Both the position numbers and the translations under genes were made by a program. Source: Lachnospiraceae bacterium (GTDB lineage: Bacteria > Bacillota > Clostridia > Lachnospirales > Lachnospiraceae). Taken from it: DNA of 64,000 bases. Position 1 is the stretch's first letter, and every line of letters begins with the position of its first letter. The stretch lies in assembly GCA_019423745.1 (NCBI GenBank), contig JAHZAV010000001.1, forward strand, positions 129,476-193,475. The letters run 5' to 3'. The notes under the pieces are model-generated. The model was given only the letters and a program-made list of their open reading frames with translations, searched no databases and had not been told where the DNA came from. Positions 36,658 to 46,048 of the stretch are shown piece after piece.

Positions 36658-36686
36658 ATTATACGCATTTTACGTTTCCTTGTCAA
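36658..36686 (-). promoter_or_regulatory. Consensus sigma-A promoter of the his operon
   Basis: TTGACA (36686-36681), a 17-bp spacer and TATAAT (36663-36658) match the sigma-A consensus at every base. It faces hisZ. The -35 element lies inside the final codons of recU, so the promoter overlaps that gene's end. The leader to the hisZ ATG is only about 50 nt, too short for a T-box. Confidence 0.85.
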
Positions 36687-37221
36687 GCGAATCGCGAATG
36701 CTAAGATCTATATTCATATAATCCAGATAAGGAATATAATAATTTTGCTTCAGATTCATAAAAAAACGTGGATCTAATTCTTCCAGCCGAAAGCTTTTAC
36801 GGCCTCCCTCCATGGAACGATTCCAGAATTTTTTTAGCTCTTCAAATCGCATATAGTAAGCCATACTCTCTCCTGTGTAATAGATCAAAAGAAAAGAGAT
36901 CCCGCCCTGGCGCTCAAATTGTTCCATAAACACTACCTGATGTTCATGAATATTCTGAATTGGAAATGTAACCCCGGCACATTCTTTTGCGTCAAAACAT
37001 ACAGGAATCCCCTGCACAGCACCAATATAGTCCACAGTACTTCTCTGTTCGAAATAGGCAAGTGTGATCTGGCGATGTTCCTTATCCATCCGCACCGGAG
37101 TAATTGGAGTTGGAATTTTTTGAATAAGCGCCAGATTTTTCTCCTGATACTGCTCATTTGTGCGGTTAATCAATTCCTCAAGAGTGGAACCTCTAAGGCC
37201 CCTTGTATTCCATGTTGCCAT
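36670..37221 (-). CDS. recU: Holliday junction resolvase RecU
   Basis: The 183-residue nuclease resolves Holliday junctions in Firmicutes. It begins NTRGLRGSTLEELINRTNEQY, continues with IPTPITPVRMD and FEQRSTVDYIGA, and holds the metal-binding FDAKECAG segment. The length matches the family. It lies 21 bp after the RluA-type gene's stop region on the same strand and contains the his promoter in its end. Confidence 0.95.
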   Translation of the reverse strand: MATWNTRGLRGSTLEELINRTNEQYQEKNLALIQKIPTPITPVRMDKEHRQITLAYFEQRSTVDYIGAVQGIPVCFDAKECAGVTFPIQNIHEHQVVFMEQFERQGGISFLLIYYTGESMAYYMRFEELKKFWNRSMEGGRKSFRLEELDPRFFMNLKQNYYIPYLDYMNIDLSIRDSLDKET

Positions 37222-37242
37222 TACTTTATTCCTTCTTTTATG

Positions 37243-38247
37243 CTATTTCCCATCCTGTAGCTTTTCCCCCTGCAGTACTCTTTGGAAAGCATTTGGTAAA
37301 GATGCTTCAAATATTTTTCCTGATAAATAAGCCAATTCTCCTTCTATCTGCGGAAACTCCAGACGGCTTGAATGAAGCAGCTGGGAATTCAGTCCATATT
37401 TTTTCTTATACTTTTCATTTTTTTCCCGGTTTCCATATTTGTAATCTCCAATCAGAGGATGTCCTATAGAAGCCAAATGTGCCCGAATCTGATGCGGACG
37501 TCCGGTAATCAAATGAACTTCCAGATACGTAGCAGCATCTGTCACAGAAATAGGATGATAGGAAGTTTCAATCAAAGAATCACCCTCCTTTTGAGGAGAT
37601 TTACTGATTATTACCTTATTTGTTTTTTTATTCTTAGAAAGATACCCTTTTATATAGCCCTTTGTTTCCATTTTTCCAACGACCACACAACGGTAATACT
37701 TTTTAAGATCTCTTTCTTTAAAAAGCCTGCTTAAAGTCTGAAGTCCAACAAGGCTTTTTCCTGCAGCAATCAAACCGCTTGTATTACGGTCAAGCCGATT
37801 ACAGACCGAAGGACGAAATGTTCGGAGATCCTCTTTGGAAAGAGCCTTAGAAGCCAAAAGATAGCGGATAATCCACTCCACCAATGATTCTTCTTTTTCG
37901 TCAGCTCTCTGTGAAAGCACACCAACAGGTTTGTTTAACAACAAAATATGATCATCTTCGTAAATGATCTGCTCTTCTTTCAAAATCCCCTTCCCTTGCG
38001 AAAGCTTTTTTTCTATGATACTCTCTTCTTCTGAAAAAGTCCGAATTGTTTCATCAGACAGATAAAGACGAACTTGATCACCGATCGTTAGTTTTTCATT
38101 TCCAGATGCTTTCTTTCCATTGAGTGTAATATTTTTTTTTCGAAGCATTTTATAAAAAAAACTTTTGGGCGCCTTTTTCATATATTTAGCTAGAAATTTA
38201 TCCAGTCTCTGCCCTGCCTCATTTTCATTGATGACAATTTCTCTCAT
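37243..38247 (-). CDS. RluA-family pseudouridine synthase
   Basis: The 334-residue enzyme has an N-terminal S4-like domain (EAGQRLDKFLAKYMK, residues ~8-22) and the catalytic motif NRLDRNTSGLIAAGK, with the essential Asp in RLD; the common first residue of the motif, His, is Asn here. GRPHQIRAHLASIGHPLIGDYKYG follows. It modifies uridines in 23S rRNA or tRNA; the exact site cannot be told. Confidence 0.93.
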   Translation of the reverse strand: MREIVINENEAGQRLDKFLAKYMKKAPKSFFYKMLRKKNITLNGKKASGNEKLTIGDQVRLYLSDETIRTFSEEESIIEKKLSQGKGILKEEQIIYEDDHILLLNKPVGVLSQRADEKEESLVEWIIRYLLASKALSKEDLRTFRPSVCNRLDRNTSGLIAAGKSLVGLQTLSRLFKERDLKKYYRCVVVGKMETKGYIKGYLSKNKKTNKVIISKSPQKEGDSLIETSYHPISVTDAATYLEVHLITGRPHQIRAHLASIGHPLIGDYKYGNREKNEKYKKKYGLNSQLLHSSRLEFPQIEGELAYLSGKIFEASLPNAFQRVLQGEKLQDGK

Positions 38248-38274
38248 ATTTCTTCTAACCTCAGCGTCTGCCTC

Positions 38275-38850
38275 TTACATCGAAATATTTAAAATAATCT
38301 TTCGTATTTTTTGTTCCCGTCTTTTACGGTCATCTTTTTCTATTTGTGCAATATTGTTAAGTCCCTCTACCCGTGCAAGAAATGGAGTGTAATCCCTTAA
38401 AATTTTAACAGTAACTTTAGAAATTCTGTTATCTTCCAGAATATTTTTAATATGCTTTGCAGCTTCTTCCGGATCTGTTTTTTTGTCGGGAGCATATCCA
38501 AACACTGTATTGCCTGCAATCACAACAGCTGTCACAGGCATAATTCTCTCACGACTTGTAATGATCGTATCATAAGCTGTTGTAAGAAGAGACGCTTTAT
38601 TCTCAATTTCTTCCACAACTTCCGGATCAGCGGTCTGATAAGGCAGTATTGTAATTAAACCTACCAACATTTTGCAGGCTGGCAGACATCCTACAATCGC
38701 TACAACAGTCAAAAGGTTAAGCCTTGTCCCTGTCTGTATAATACCAAGTATCAAAAGTGCTATGACAACTGCAAATTCCAGCAAAGTCATAAAAAGCAAC
38801 TTCTTTTTTCTATATTGAATATATCCGGGCTGTCCTTTATCTATTTTCAT
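38275..38850 (-). CDS. Two-helix membrane protein, unknown
   Basis: The 191-residue protein begins with KIDKGQPGYIQYRKKKLLFMTLLEF, then two adjacent hydrophobic helices (LLEFAVVIALLILGII and LLTVVAIVGCLPACKMLVGLI, ~25-68). A cytoplasmic domain follows with TAYDTIITSRERIMPVTAVVIAGNTVFGY, then a highly charged tail. I do not know its function. ACAAGGAG precedes the start. It is located between the RluA-type gene and an SDR. Confidence 0.6.
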   Translation of the reverse strand: MKIDKGQPGYIQYRKKKLLFMTLLEFAVVIALLILGIIQTGTRLNLLTVVAIVGCLPACKMLVGLITILPYQTADPEVVEEIENKASLLTTAYDTIITSRERIMPVTAVVIAGNTVFGYAPDKKTDPEEAAKHIKNILEDNRISKVTVKILRDYTPFLARVEGLNNIAQIEKDDRKRREQKIRKIILNISM

Positions 38851-38851
38851 C

Positions 38852-39634
38852 TTACATTGTACTCCTTGTATTCATTCTGTTCATAAACCAGTCTGTCACT
38901 CGGTCTGGTGACAAACGTACAGCCAGCTTGGCTCCTTTCATGGCCATACCATAAATAGAAATACTGCGTCTATGTCTCACATCCAACAATGCCTTTCGTA
39001 CAACTTGATCGGGCTGAGCCATTAATTTCTGTTTTGCAGGAATTTTGATATTTCCGGCGGTCTCAAAGAAATTTGTATCTACTGGTCCTGGACACACAGC
39101 AGTTACAAAAATCCCTTTTTCTGACAGTTCACGCCCAAGAGCACGGCTATAGCTTAATACATAAGCCTTTGTAGCCGCATACACAGCAGATCCTGGTTGT
39201 GGAGCAAATGCCGCTGCCGAAGCAAGATTTACAATACGGCTTCCTCCTGACATGTACGGAATACACTGGCTTGTAAGCCGTGTTAATGCCTGGCAGTTCA
39301 GGTGAATCATATTGGTAAGTGTATAAACTTCGGTGTCAACAACTGCTGCAATTTTTCCAAATCCCGCTGCATTAACAAGTATTCGAATATCCGGTTTCAA
39401 TGCTTCCATATCTCTTTGTAAATGATCATAAACGGCATTCTGTAAAAGGTCACTGGCATAGAGACGGCAATACACTCCGTTCACAGATGTAATTTCCTGC
39501 TTTATTTCCTCCAGTTTCTCAGTATTTCTGGCAATAAGCCAGATTTCATCCAGATTACGATAACATTTCGGAATTTGTCTTGCAAATTCCCTTCCAATTC
39601 CTTGAGAAGCTCCCGTAATTACTGCTATTCTCAT
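38852..39634 (-). CDS. Short-chain dehydrogenase/reductase
   Basis: The 260-residue SDR has the NAD(P)-binding motif TGASQGIGREFARQ at residues ~7-20, NAAGFGK, and the catalytic triad Ser in IVNLASAAAF plus YAATKAY (Tyr and Lys). Length and motifs fit the DltE/KR-like atypical fatty-acid-type SDRs. Substrate unknown. It ends one base before the 38850 gene's start. Confidence 0.9.
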   Translation of the reverse strand: MRIAVITGASQGIGREFARQIPKCYRNLDEIWLIARNTEKLEEIKQEITSVNGVYCRLYASDLLQNAVYDHLQRDMEALKPDIRILVNAAGFGKIAAVVDTEVYTLTNMIHLNCQALTRLTSQCIPYMSGGSRIVNLASAAAFAPQPGSAVYAATKAYVLSYSRALGRELSEKGIFVTAVCPGPVDTNFFETAGNIKIPAKQKLMAQPDQVVRKALLDVRHRRSISIYGMAMKGAKLAVRLSPDRVTDWFMNRMNTRSTM

Positions 39635-39650
39635 TAAAATCCCTTCTTTA

Positions 39651-41531
39651 CTAATTATTTCTACTCTTTTTATGAATATTCCGGATTGTCTTTTTCTTTC
39701 CAGTCTTCCTAAATTTTTCTTTCTCCCCCTGCTCCTTTTTAGGTCGGATCAAACAATTCTTTCCATAACCGACTAAATCCATTCGCCCTCCCTTTTTCAG
39801 TGCTTCCAAAACCAGATCATAATTTTCCGGCTTTCTATATTGTATCAACGCTCGCTGCATTGCTTTTTCATGTGGATTCTTAGGTACATAAACCGGTCTC
39901 ATATCTCTCGGATCTACACCTGTATAATACATACAAGTTGAAATAGTGGATGGCGTCGGATAAAAATCCTGCACTTGTTCCGGCATATAGCCAAGATCCC
40001 GAAGATACTCAGCCAGTTTTATAGCTTCTTTCAAAGTTGAACCAGGATGAGATGACATGAGATAGGGAACAAGATACTGCTCTTTTCCAAGTTTCTGGTT
40101 TATACGTTTATATTTTTCTGCAAACGCCTGATATACTCTATGTTCCGGTTTTCCCATCTTGGCTAAGACAGCATCGGACACATGCTCCGGCGCCACTTTC
40201 AGCTGTCCGCTGACATGGTACTGACACAATTCTCTTAGAAAACTGTCATCCGGATCGGCCATTACATAGTCAAAACGAATACCGGATCGGATAAACACTT
40301 TCTTCACTCCCGGCACATCTCTTAATTTACGTAATAATTTTATGTAATCTTTGTGATCCGCATGAAGGTTTTTACAAGGCTTTGGAAATAGACATTGCTT
40401 GGAAGGACATACTCCTTTTTGCAGCTGTTTCTGGCAGGACGGCTGTCTGAAATTAGCTGTGGGACCGCCCACATCATGAATATATCCTTTGAAATCTTTC
40501 TCTTTTGTAAATTGTTCTGCCTCTTTCACCAAAGAGTCGTGACTTCGTGTCTGCAAAATTCTTCCCTGATGAAAGGTTAATGCGCAAAAACTGCATCCTC
40601 CGAAACATCCCCGACTGCTTATAAGAGAAAACCGAATCTCCTGAATGGCCGGAACGCCCCCATCCTTTTCGTAAGATGGATGATATGTTCGCATATAAGG
40701 GAAGCTGTAGACCTGATCCATTTCACTTTGTGACAACGGCTTTGCTGCCGGATTTTGTACCACATAAAGATGATCAGAATAAGGCTCTACAAGCCGCTTT
40801 CCTGAAAATGGATCTGTATTACAGTATTGCGTATAAAAGCTTCTTGCATAATTCAGCCGATCTGTCAAAAGCTCCTCATAAGAAGGCAACATAATTGCAT
40901 CATAAGCAATGGACGGGTCCTTCACTTTACAGACGGTACCGTCTATATATGTAATATCCTTAATGTCAATCCCAGCATCTAACGCTTCAGCGATTTCCAG
41001 AATAGATTTCTCTCCCATTCCATATGAAATAAGATCTGCTCCCGAGTCAAGCAATATGGAACGTTTCAGCTTATCTGACCAGTAATCATAATGAGCAAGT
41101 CTTCTTAAACTGGCTTCAATTCCTCCCAGAATAATCGGAACATCTTTATATGCCTGACGTATCAAATTACTATATACCACTGCGGCGTGATCCGGTCGTT
41201 TTCCCATAATTCCACCTGGCGTATACGCATCTGTTTTACGTCGCTTTTTAGATACGGAATAATGATTCACCATGGAATCCATATTCCCGGCAGATACAAG
41301 AAATCCAAGACGTGGTCTGCCAAATTCCATGATACTTTCTTTATGGCGCCAGTCTGGCTGCGGAATGATACAAACCCGGTATCCATGTGCTTCCAAAAGC
41401 CTTGTAATAATTGCATGACCAAAAGATGGGTGATCCACATAAGCATCACCAGAGACATAAACAAAATCTGCTTCGTTCCAGCCTCGTTCTTTCATGTCTT
41501 GTCTGCAAATGGGTAAAAATCCCTGTTTCAT
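39651..41531 (-). CDS. YgiQ-family radical SAM protein
   Basis: The 626-residue protein has an N-terminal B12-like region (DFVYVSGDAYVDHPSFGHAII) and the radical-SAM cluster motif CFGGCSFCA near residue 310. The C-terminal HLD-rich extension ends with a basic tail (KEQGEKEKFRKTGKKKTIRN). The family is widely conserved but its reaction is not established. Its ATG overlaps the RsuA-type stop by 4 bp (ATGA). Confidence 0.9.
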   Translation of the reverse strand: MKQGFLPICRQDMKERGWNEADFVYVSGDAYVDHPSFGHAIITRLLEAHGYRVCIIPQPDWRHKESIMEFGRPRLGFLVSAGNMDSMVNHYSVSKKRRKTDAYTPGGIMGKRPDHAAVVYSNLIRQAYKDVPIILGGIEASLRRLAHYDYWSDKLKRSILLDSGADLISYGMGEKSILEIAEALDAGIDIKDITYIDGTVCKVKDPSIAYDAIMLPSYEELLTDRLNYARSFYTQYCNTDPFSGKRLVEPYSDHLYVVQNPAAKPLSQSEMDQVYSFPYMRTYHPSYEKDGGVPAIQEIRFSLISSRGCFGGCSFCALTFHQGRILQTRSHDSLVKEAEQFTKEKDFKGYIHDVGGPTANFRQPSCQKQLQKGVCPSKQCLFPKPCKNLHADHKDYIKLLRKLRDVPGVKKVFIRSGIRFDYVMADPDDSFLRELCQYHVSGQLKVAPEHVSDAVLAKMGKPEHRVYQAFAEKYKRINQKLGKEQYLVPYLMSSHPGSTLKEAIKLAEYLRDLGYMPEQVQDFYPTPSTISTCMYYTGVDPRDMRPVYVPKNPHEKAMQRALIQYRKPENYDLVLEALKKGGRMDLVGYGKNCLIRPKKEQGEKEKFRKTGKKKTIRNIHKKSRNN

Positions 41532-42250
41532 TTTAAAACTCCTAACATATTCATCTCTTCATAAGTAAGCGGACGATATTCTCCTGGTCTTAAATCCGGG
41601 TCCAGAACAAGGGGACCCATTGTTTCTCTTTTCAGATAAACAACCTTCATTCCTACAGCATGAAACATCCTTTTGATCTGATGATATTTTCCTTCCTGAA
41701 TCGTAAGTCGAATATGGGACACTGCCCCGCTGTCTAAAATTACCAGTCGAGCCGGTAACGTAATTTCCGGCTCGCTATCTGTTCCAATATTGACTCCGTT
41801 CTGAAATAGTGCAGCAGTCTCATCCGTAACCACTCCCTCTACTTTAGCGTAGTAGGTTTTGTCTACATGCCGATGAGGTGATAAAAGACGATGCGCAAGT
41901 TTTCCATCATTTGTAAGAAGAAGCAGACCTTCTGTATCCTTATCCAGGCGGCCTACCGGAAAAAGATCCTTTCTCTTTTTATCCAAAATAAGTTCTACAA
42001 CTGTAGAATCTTTAGAGTCTTCCGTGGCCGACACAACACCGGAAGGTTTATTCAGCATATAATATTCCACTTCAGCATAGGAAACTTCCTGTCCATCCAG
42101 ACAAATCTTCTGCATGGGATCTACTTTAAATTCGGGAGCCTTTTCTATCTCACCATCAACGGTTACTTGTCCTTTTCTGATATATTTTTTTACTTCCTGC
42201 CGTGTTCCAGCTCCCATCTCGGCCAGATATTTGTCTAAACGCATTTTCAT
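41528..42250 (-). CDS. RsuA/RluB-family pseudouridine synthase
   Basis: The 240-residue enzyme has an N-terminal S4 RNA-binding domain (MRLDKYLAEMGAGTRQEVKKYI) and the RsuA-type catalytic motif GRLDKDTEGLLLLTNDG. It isomerises a uridine in 16S or 23S rRNA. It starts just after the RsmF stop. ATG 42250 and the second Met at 42244 are both possible. Confidence 0.92.
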   Translation of the reverse strand: MKMRLDKYLAEMGAGTRQEVKKYIRKGQVTVDGEIEKAPEFKVDPMQKICLDGQEVSYAEVEYYMLNKPSGVVSATEDSKDSTVVELILDKKRKDLFPVGRLDKDTEGLLLLTNDGKLAHRLLSPHRHVDKTYYAKVEGVVTDETAALFQNGVNIGTDSEPEITLPARLVILDSGAVSHIRLTIQEGKYHQIKRMFHAVGMKVVYLKRETMGPLVLDPDLRPGEYRPLTYEEMNMLGVLK

Positions 42251-42251
42251 C

Positions 42252-43634
42252 TCAATGCCATCTCCATCCAGGTAAATACTTATTCTTTAATGTACCGCCT
42301 GCTAACTTTCCCCATCCAAGCGGATATCCGTCAACGCAAAAAAGATACCAGCCTTTTTCTTTGGATGAAATCAAATCATTAAGATCTAGGGTTTCTCCTT
42401 TCAGATAACGGATCACTCTTTCATCGCCGGATGGAAGATCTACGGTAAAAGCATAATCTTTCTTATCTAAATACATAGCAAGTGCCTGACTTGGTTCAAA
42501 TCGATTCTTTTTCAATTCACCGAGAAGCAGACCAGTTCTAAGAAAACGAATTCCTCTTAAATCCGGAAGCCCTTCTGGCATATAATAAACCTTTTCCCCA
42601 CGAATATCCAGACAGCTGGCACTTAAATCTATCTTAATTTTCTTTAAAAAATCTTTCAGCTCATCTGGAAGCTTCCACTTTCTTTCCCGCTTATTGGAAA
42701 CGGATCCCTCCAGGGAAGAACTACCTTCTCCTTTTTTCAGCAATGCAATATAATGCCCTTCCCCATGCATTTTATGCGGAAAAATACGAACTGTTTTTTC
42801 CAGGTGTTTCTCTTTTCCCATCTTTCCAGGCAATCCGGAAGCAAACCCTTCATACTCTTCCATATCCTGAACAGAAAATTCCGGACATTCATCCAAAAGA
42901 TGTGAGATGATATCTTCATTTTCCCGTTGATCAAAAGTACAGGTAGAATAAAGCAACATTCCGCCCGGACGCAGCATAGCCGCTGCCTGACCTATTATAT
43001 TTTTCTGAATACGGCTGAAATATTCTGGTCCGTGTTCTTCCCAGGCTTTTACCATTTTTTTGTCCTTACGAAACATTCCTTCTCCAGAACAAGGAGCATC
43101 AATTAATATTTTATCGAAATATTCAGCAAAATGTTCTGTTAAATTTCCCGGTTCTTCACTGGTTACAAGAATATTACCAATACCGAACAATTCAATATTT
43201 TTCAATAAGCCCTTTGCCCGCGAACTGCTGATATCGTTTGCTACCAAAAGTCCTTTGTTGTTTAGTTTTGCCCCAAGTTCTGTTGCTTTGCCTCCGGGAG
43301 CAGCGCAAAGATCCAACACCCGTTCTCCCGGTTCTATAGGAAGCCGATTTGCCGGAGTCATAGCACTTGGTTCCTGTAAATAATAAAGTCCGGCAAAATA
43401 ATAAGGATGCTTTGCTGGAAAGTCCTTTTCACCATCATAATAAAATCCGTTCTCAATCCACGGAATCGGCCGGATAGGAAACGGACAGATTTTCATAAAT
43501 TCTTCTGTTGTTATCTTTTTTGTATTTACCCTGAGGCCGTAATATCTCGGCTCTTCATAACATGCAATATAGTCACTGTACTCTTCTTTTAAAAGAGCTT
43601 TCATTTTTTCCTGGAATTTTTCTGGCAGGTTCAT
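42252..43634 (-). CDS. RsmF/NOL1-type 5-methylcytosine rRNA methyltransferase
   Basis: The 460-residue RsmB/RsmF family enzyme has SAM-binding LDLCAAPGGKATELGA near residue 110, motif IV with DAPCSGEGMFRKD near 180, and motif VI YSTCTFDQREN with the catalytic Cys near 235. The C-terminal ~180 residues form the RsmF-type extra domain. It probably methylates 16S rRNA C1407-like positions; the specific site is inferred. AAAGGAGG precedes ATG 43634. Confidence 0.93.
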   Translation of the reverse strand: MNLPEKFQEKMKALLKEEYSDYIACYEEPRYYGLRVNTKKITTEEFMKICPFPIRPIPWIENGFYYDGEKDFPAKHPYYFAGLYYLQEPSAMTPANRLPIEPGERVLDLCAAPGGKATELGAKLNNKGLLVANDISSSRAKGLLKNIELFGIGNILVTSEEPGNLTEHFAEYFDKILIDAPCSGEGMFRKDKKMVKAWEEHGPEYFSRIQKNIIGQAAAMLRPGGMLLYSTCTFDQRENEDIISHLLDECPEFSVQDMEEYEGFASGLPGKMGKEKHLEKTVRIFPHKMHGEGHYIALLKKGEGSSSLEGSVSNKRERKWKLPDELKDFLKKIKIDLSASCLDIRGEKVYYMPEGLPDLRGIRFLRTGLLLGELKKNRFEPSQALAMYLDKKDYAFTVDLPSGDERVIRYLKGETLDLNDLISSKEKGWYLFCVDGYPLGWGKLAGGTLKNKYLPGWRWH

Positions 43635-43664
43635 CCTGTCATCCTCCTTTGTGCATCAACAATG

Positions 43665-43710
43665 GCATCAGTGCATAGAAACAATTCTCTGCAAATCTAT
43701 ACACTGATGC
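43665..43710. terminator. 15-bp hairpin between the M23 and rsmF genes
   Basis: GCATCAGTGCATAGA (43665-43679) pairs with TCTATACACTGATGC (43696-43710) with one wobble, loop 16 nt. There is no T-run on the minus-strand side. TATAAT at about 43712-43717 stands next to it, so it may instead form the very 5' end of the rsmF transcript. Confidence 0.5.
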
Positions 43711-43733
43711 TATTATATCATTTTAAGCATATT

Positions 43734-44435
43734 CTAGGAATAGGCATATTTTAGTTTTTTCTTTTCCAATTTCTGCAGAACATAATAAGGATTAACGCTG
43801 ATCTCTTCTCCCGTATCCCAGCTGTAAATGCCGAGATGCAGGTGTACCGCAAATTTACCGTATGTCCCCTCATCTCCATATCCAGAGTCTCCCATAAAAC
43901 CCAGGAGCTGACCTGCCTTTACGTGATCTCCCTTTTGAATGTCACTGTAAGATTGCAGATGGGCATAATAATAATAGACACCTTGTGGTGACGTAATTCC
44001 TACTCTCCATCCTCCCAGTTCCAGCCAGCCAAGACTTGTCACTGTTCCATCAGAAATACTTACGACCGGGTAAAGTCCTCTTTGATTTTTTGATGCCATA
44101 ATATCTGTACCTTCATGATGATTTGTTTCTCTATAGGTACGTTCGACCATCCACGAATTCTCATAAGAAACCGTAAGAGACTCATCGATACTGGAACTGG
44201 GAATCGGAAAATATATGCTGTCCTTCTCAACTTTATTAAGAAAAATGCGGCATTCCGCAGACAAAACAGCTTTGTTTTCTCGCATGTCCGGTGAAAAAAA
44301 CTCCTGACGGTATATTCCGCTGTCTATGCCCTGTCTGGATTTTTCATTGTATTTAGCTTTTTCAACAAGATCCTGTATACCAATCGTACAAAAAAGCGAA
44401 ATCAAAAGTAAAAGAATCAGAATTTTTCGAAACAT
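43734..44435 (-). CDS. M23-family peptidoglycan peptidase
   Basis: The 233-residue protein begins with a membrane or signal segment (ILILLLLISLFCTIG). The zinc motif is present as HHEGTDIMA (HxxxD near residue ~110) and VHLHLGIY (HxH near 205), so the LytM-type active site is complete. Between them GTVTSLGWLELGGWRVGI is the M23 beta core. It probably cuts peptide cross-bridges in peptidoglycan. The sequence lacks LysM or SH3 repeats. The N-terminal ~90 residues have no recognisable domain. Confidence 0.88.
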   Translation of the reverse strand: MFRKILILLLLISLFCTIGIQDLVEKAKYNEKSRQGIDSGIYRQEFFSPDMRENKAVLSAECRIFLNKVEKDSIYFPIPSSSIDESLTVSYENSWMVERTYRETNHHEGTDIMASKNQRGLYPVVSISDGTVTSLGWLELGGWRVGITSPQGVYYYYAHLQSYSDIQKGDHVKAGQLLGFMGDSGYGDEGTYGKFAVHLHLGIYSWDTGEEISVNPYYVLQKLEKKKLKYAYS

Positions 44436-44513
44436 ATTGGCCTGCCTTTTTCTTCTACTATATGCTCGGCCATTTCTTTCTTATGCGGAATCTTATTCAC
44501 AAAACCTTACGTT

Positions 44514-45953
44514 TTATAAGCTGGCAAGTACTGCCTTCAGATAACGATAACTTCTTTCTACCGATTCAATAGAAAGGCGCTCTTTTACGGAATGAATATC
44601 TAAAATATCTGGACCAAAAGATACGCAATCCAGGTCTTTCTTTTTATCCATAAATAGGCCACACTCCAAACCTGCATGAATGGTAAGAACTTTCGGATCT
44701 GTACCAAATAACTCACAATATGTTTTGACCATCAGATCTCTTAACGATGATTGTTTTTTATATGCCCACCCTGGATACTCATTGTCTGCCAGAAAGGTAG
44801 CTCCGCACAACTTGGATAGAATTTCCAATCTCTTTGCCAGCTCCATTTTTTTACTGCCAACAGAACTTCTGACAAGAGTATCGATTGTCAAATACCCATC
44901 TCTAACAGCCATAATCCCATGGTTAAGTGATGTCTCTACCTGACCGGGCAAACTACGATTGTAACCCATAGGACCATCTGGAGCAGCCATGAGATAGTAC
45001 ACAATTTTCTCTGTCATATCTTCGGAAATCGTGTTAGCCGTTATGTATCCCTGATTCTCAATTTGGACCATTAGACCCGGCTCTTCCTCTGCATATTCCT
45101 CTTTCCATATAGAATACATCCTATCTGCAGTATCTTTAAAAACATCTGGATCTTCCGCCATTACAACAATTTCTGCCCGACTCGCTATCACATTTTCTTT
45201 TCCGCCGCCTTTCGCATCGATTAGAAAAATTTTTGTGCTTTGCATTGTCTCGTATAGAAATCTTCCCACTAATTTCAATGCATTTGCCCTTTGACGGTCA
45301 ATTTCTGAACCCGAGTGTCCTCCTTTTAGCCCGCAAATGACAACTTGAAAAACATTACCTTGTCGACCGGAAAAATCCATAGGGAAAGAAGTATGACAAC
45401 TTACCCCGCCGGCACATCCCACAGTTAGTACGCCTTCTTCTTCTGAATCTATATTAATCAGTTTTCGACCTTTTAAAAGTTGAAGATTCAGTGCTTTTGC
45501 TCCACCCATTCCTGTCTCTTCATCAGCAGTAAACACCGCCTCAATAGGAGGATGGGGAACATCATTTTCATCAAGCAAAGCAAGAATCATTCCAAGAGCA
45601 ATCCCATCATCCCCACCAAGCGTTGTATTTTTAGCTTTTACAAAGCCGTCCTCTACATAGAGCTGCAAAGCATCTTTTTTAAAATCATGATTTGACTCGG
45701 CTGTCTTTTCGCACACCATATCCAGATGACCTTGCAAAATAACAGGTTCTTTTCCTTCGTACCCCGGTGAGGCCTCTTTCCATATGATAATATTATCCGC
45801 ATCATCCCGCATCACTTTCAACCCACGTTCTTCAGCAAAGTGTACACAATATTCACATATTTCCCCTAAATTTCCTGATCCATGAGGGATTTTGCATATT
45901 TCTTCAAAAAACTGAAAAACTTTTTTAGGTTCTAACTGATTTAATACTGCCAT
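44514..45953 (-). CDS. pepD: Aminoacyl-histidine dipeptidase (M20)
   Basis: The 479-residue PepD-type metallopeptidase cuts Xaa-His dipeptides such as carnosine. Zinc ligands are in ILQGHLDMVCEK (His), TLGGDDGIALG (Asp), and TADEETGMGGA (Glu-Glu). A dimerisation/lid domain fills ~180-390, starting with GLKGGHSGSEID. It is cytoplasmic. It diverges from the ylbJ gene across 95 bp. Confidence 0.93.
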   Translation of the reverse strand: MAVLNQLEPKKVFQFFEEICKIPHGSGNLGEICEYCVHFAEERGLKVMRDDADNIIIWKEASPGYEGKEPVILQGHLDMVCEKTAESNHDFKKDALQLYVEDGFVKAKNTTLGGDDGIALGMILALLDENDVPHPPIEAVFTADEETGMGGAKALNLQLLKGRKLINIDSEEEGVLTVGCAGGVSCHTSFPMDFSGRQGNVFQVVICGLKGGHSGSEIDRQRANALKLVGRFLYETMQSTKIFLIDAKGGGKENVIASRAEIVVMAEDPDVFKDTADRMYSIWKEEYAEEEPGLMVQIENQGYITANTISEDMTEKIVYYLMAAPDGPMGYNRSLPGQVETSLNHGIMAVRDGYLTIDTLVRSSVGSKKMELAKRLEILSKLCGATFLADNEYPGWAYKKQSSLRDLMVKTYCELFGTDPKVLTIHAGLECGLFMDKKKDLDCVSFGPDILDIHSVKERLSIESVERSYRYLKAVLASL

Positions 45954-46010
45954 ATCTTTCTCCTCTTTTCTTTTGATTTTATTATTCTGTACATAAAAAA
46001 GAACCTTTCT

Positions 46011-46039
46011 CCATAAAATGAATAAAAGTCTTTTTATGG
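46011..46039 (+). promoter_or_regulatory. AT-rich inverted repeat before the ylbJ-like gene
   Basis: CCATAAAA and TTTTATGG form an 8-bp inverted repeat with a 13-nt spacer, ending 9 bp before ATG 46049. It is in the divergent pepD/ylbJ gap and may be an operator or a stem hiding the weak Shine-Dalgarno site. Confidence 0.35.
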
Positions 46040-46048
46040 AAACAAATT

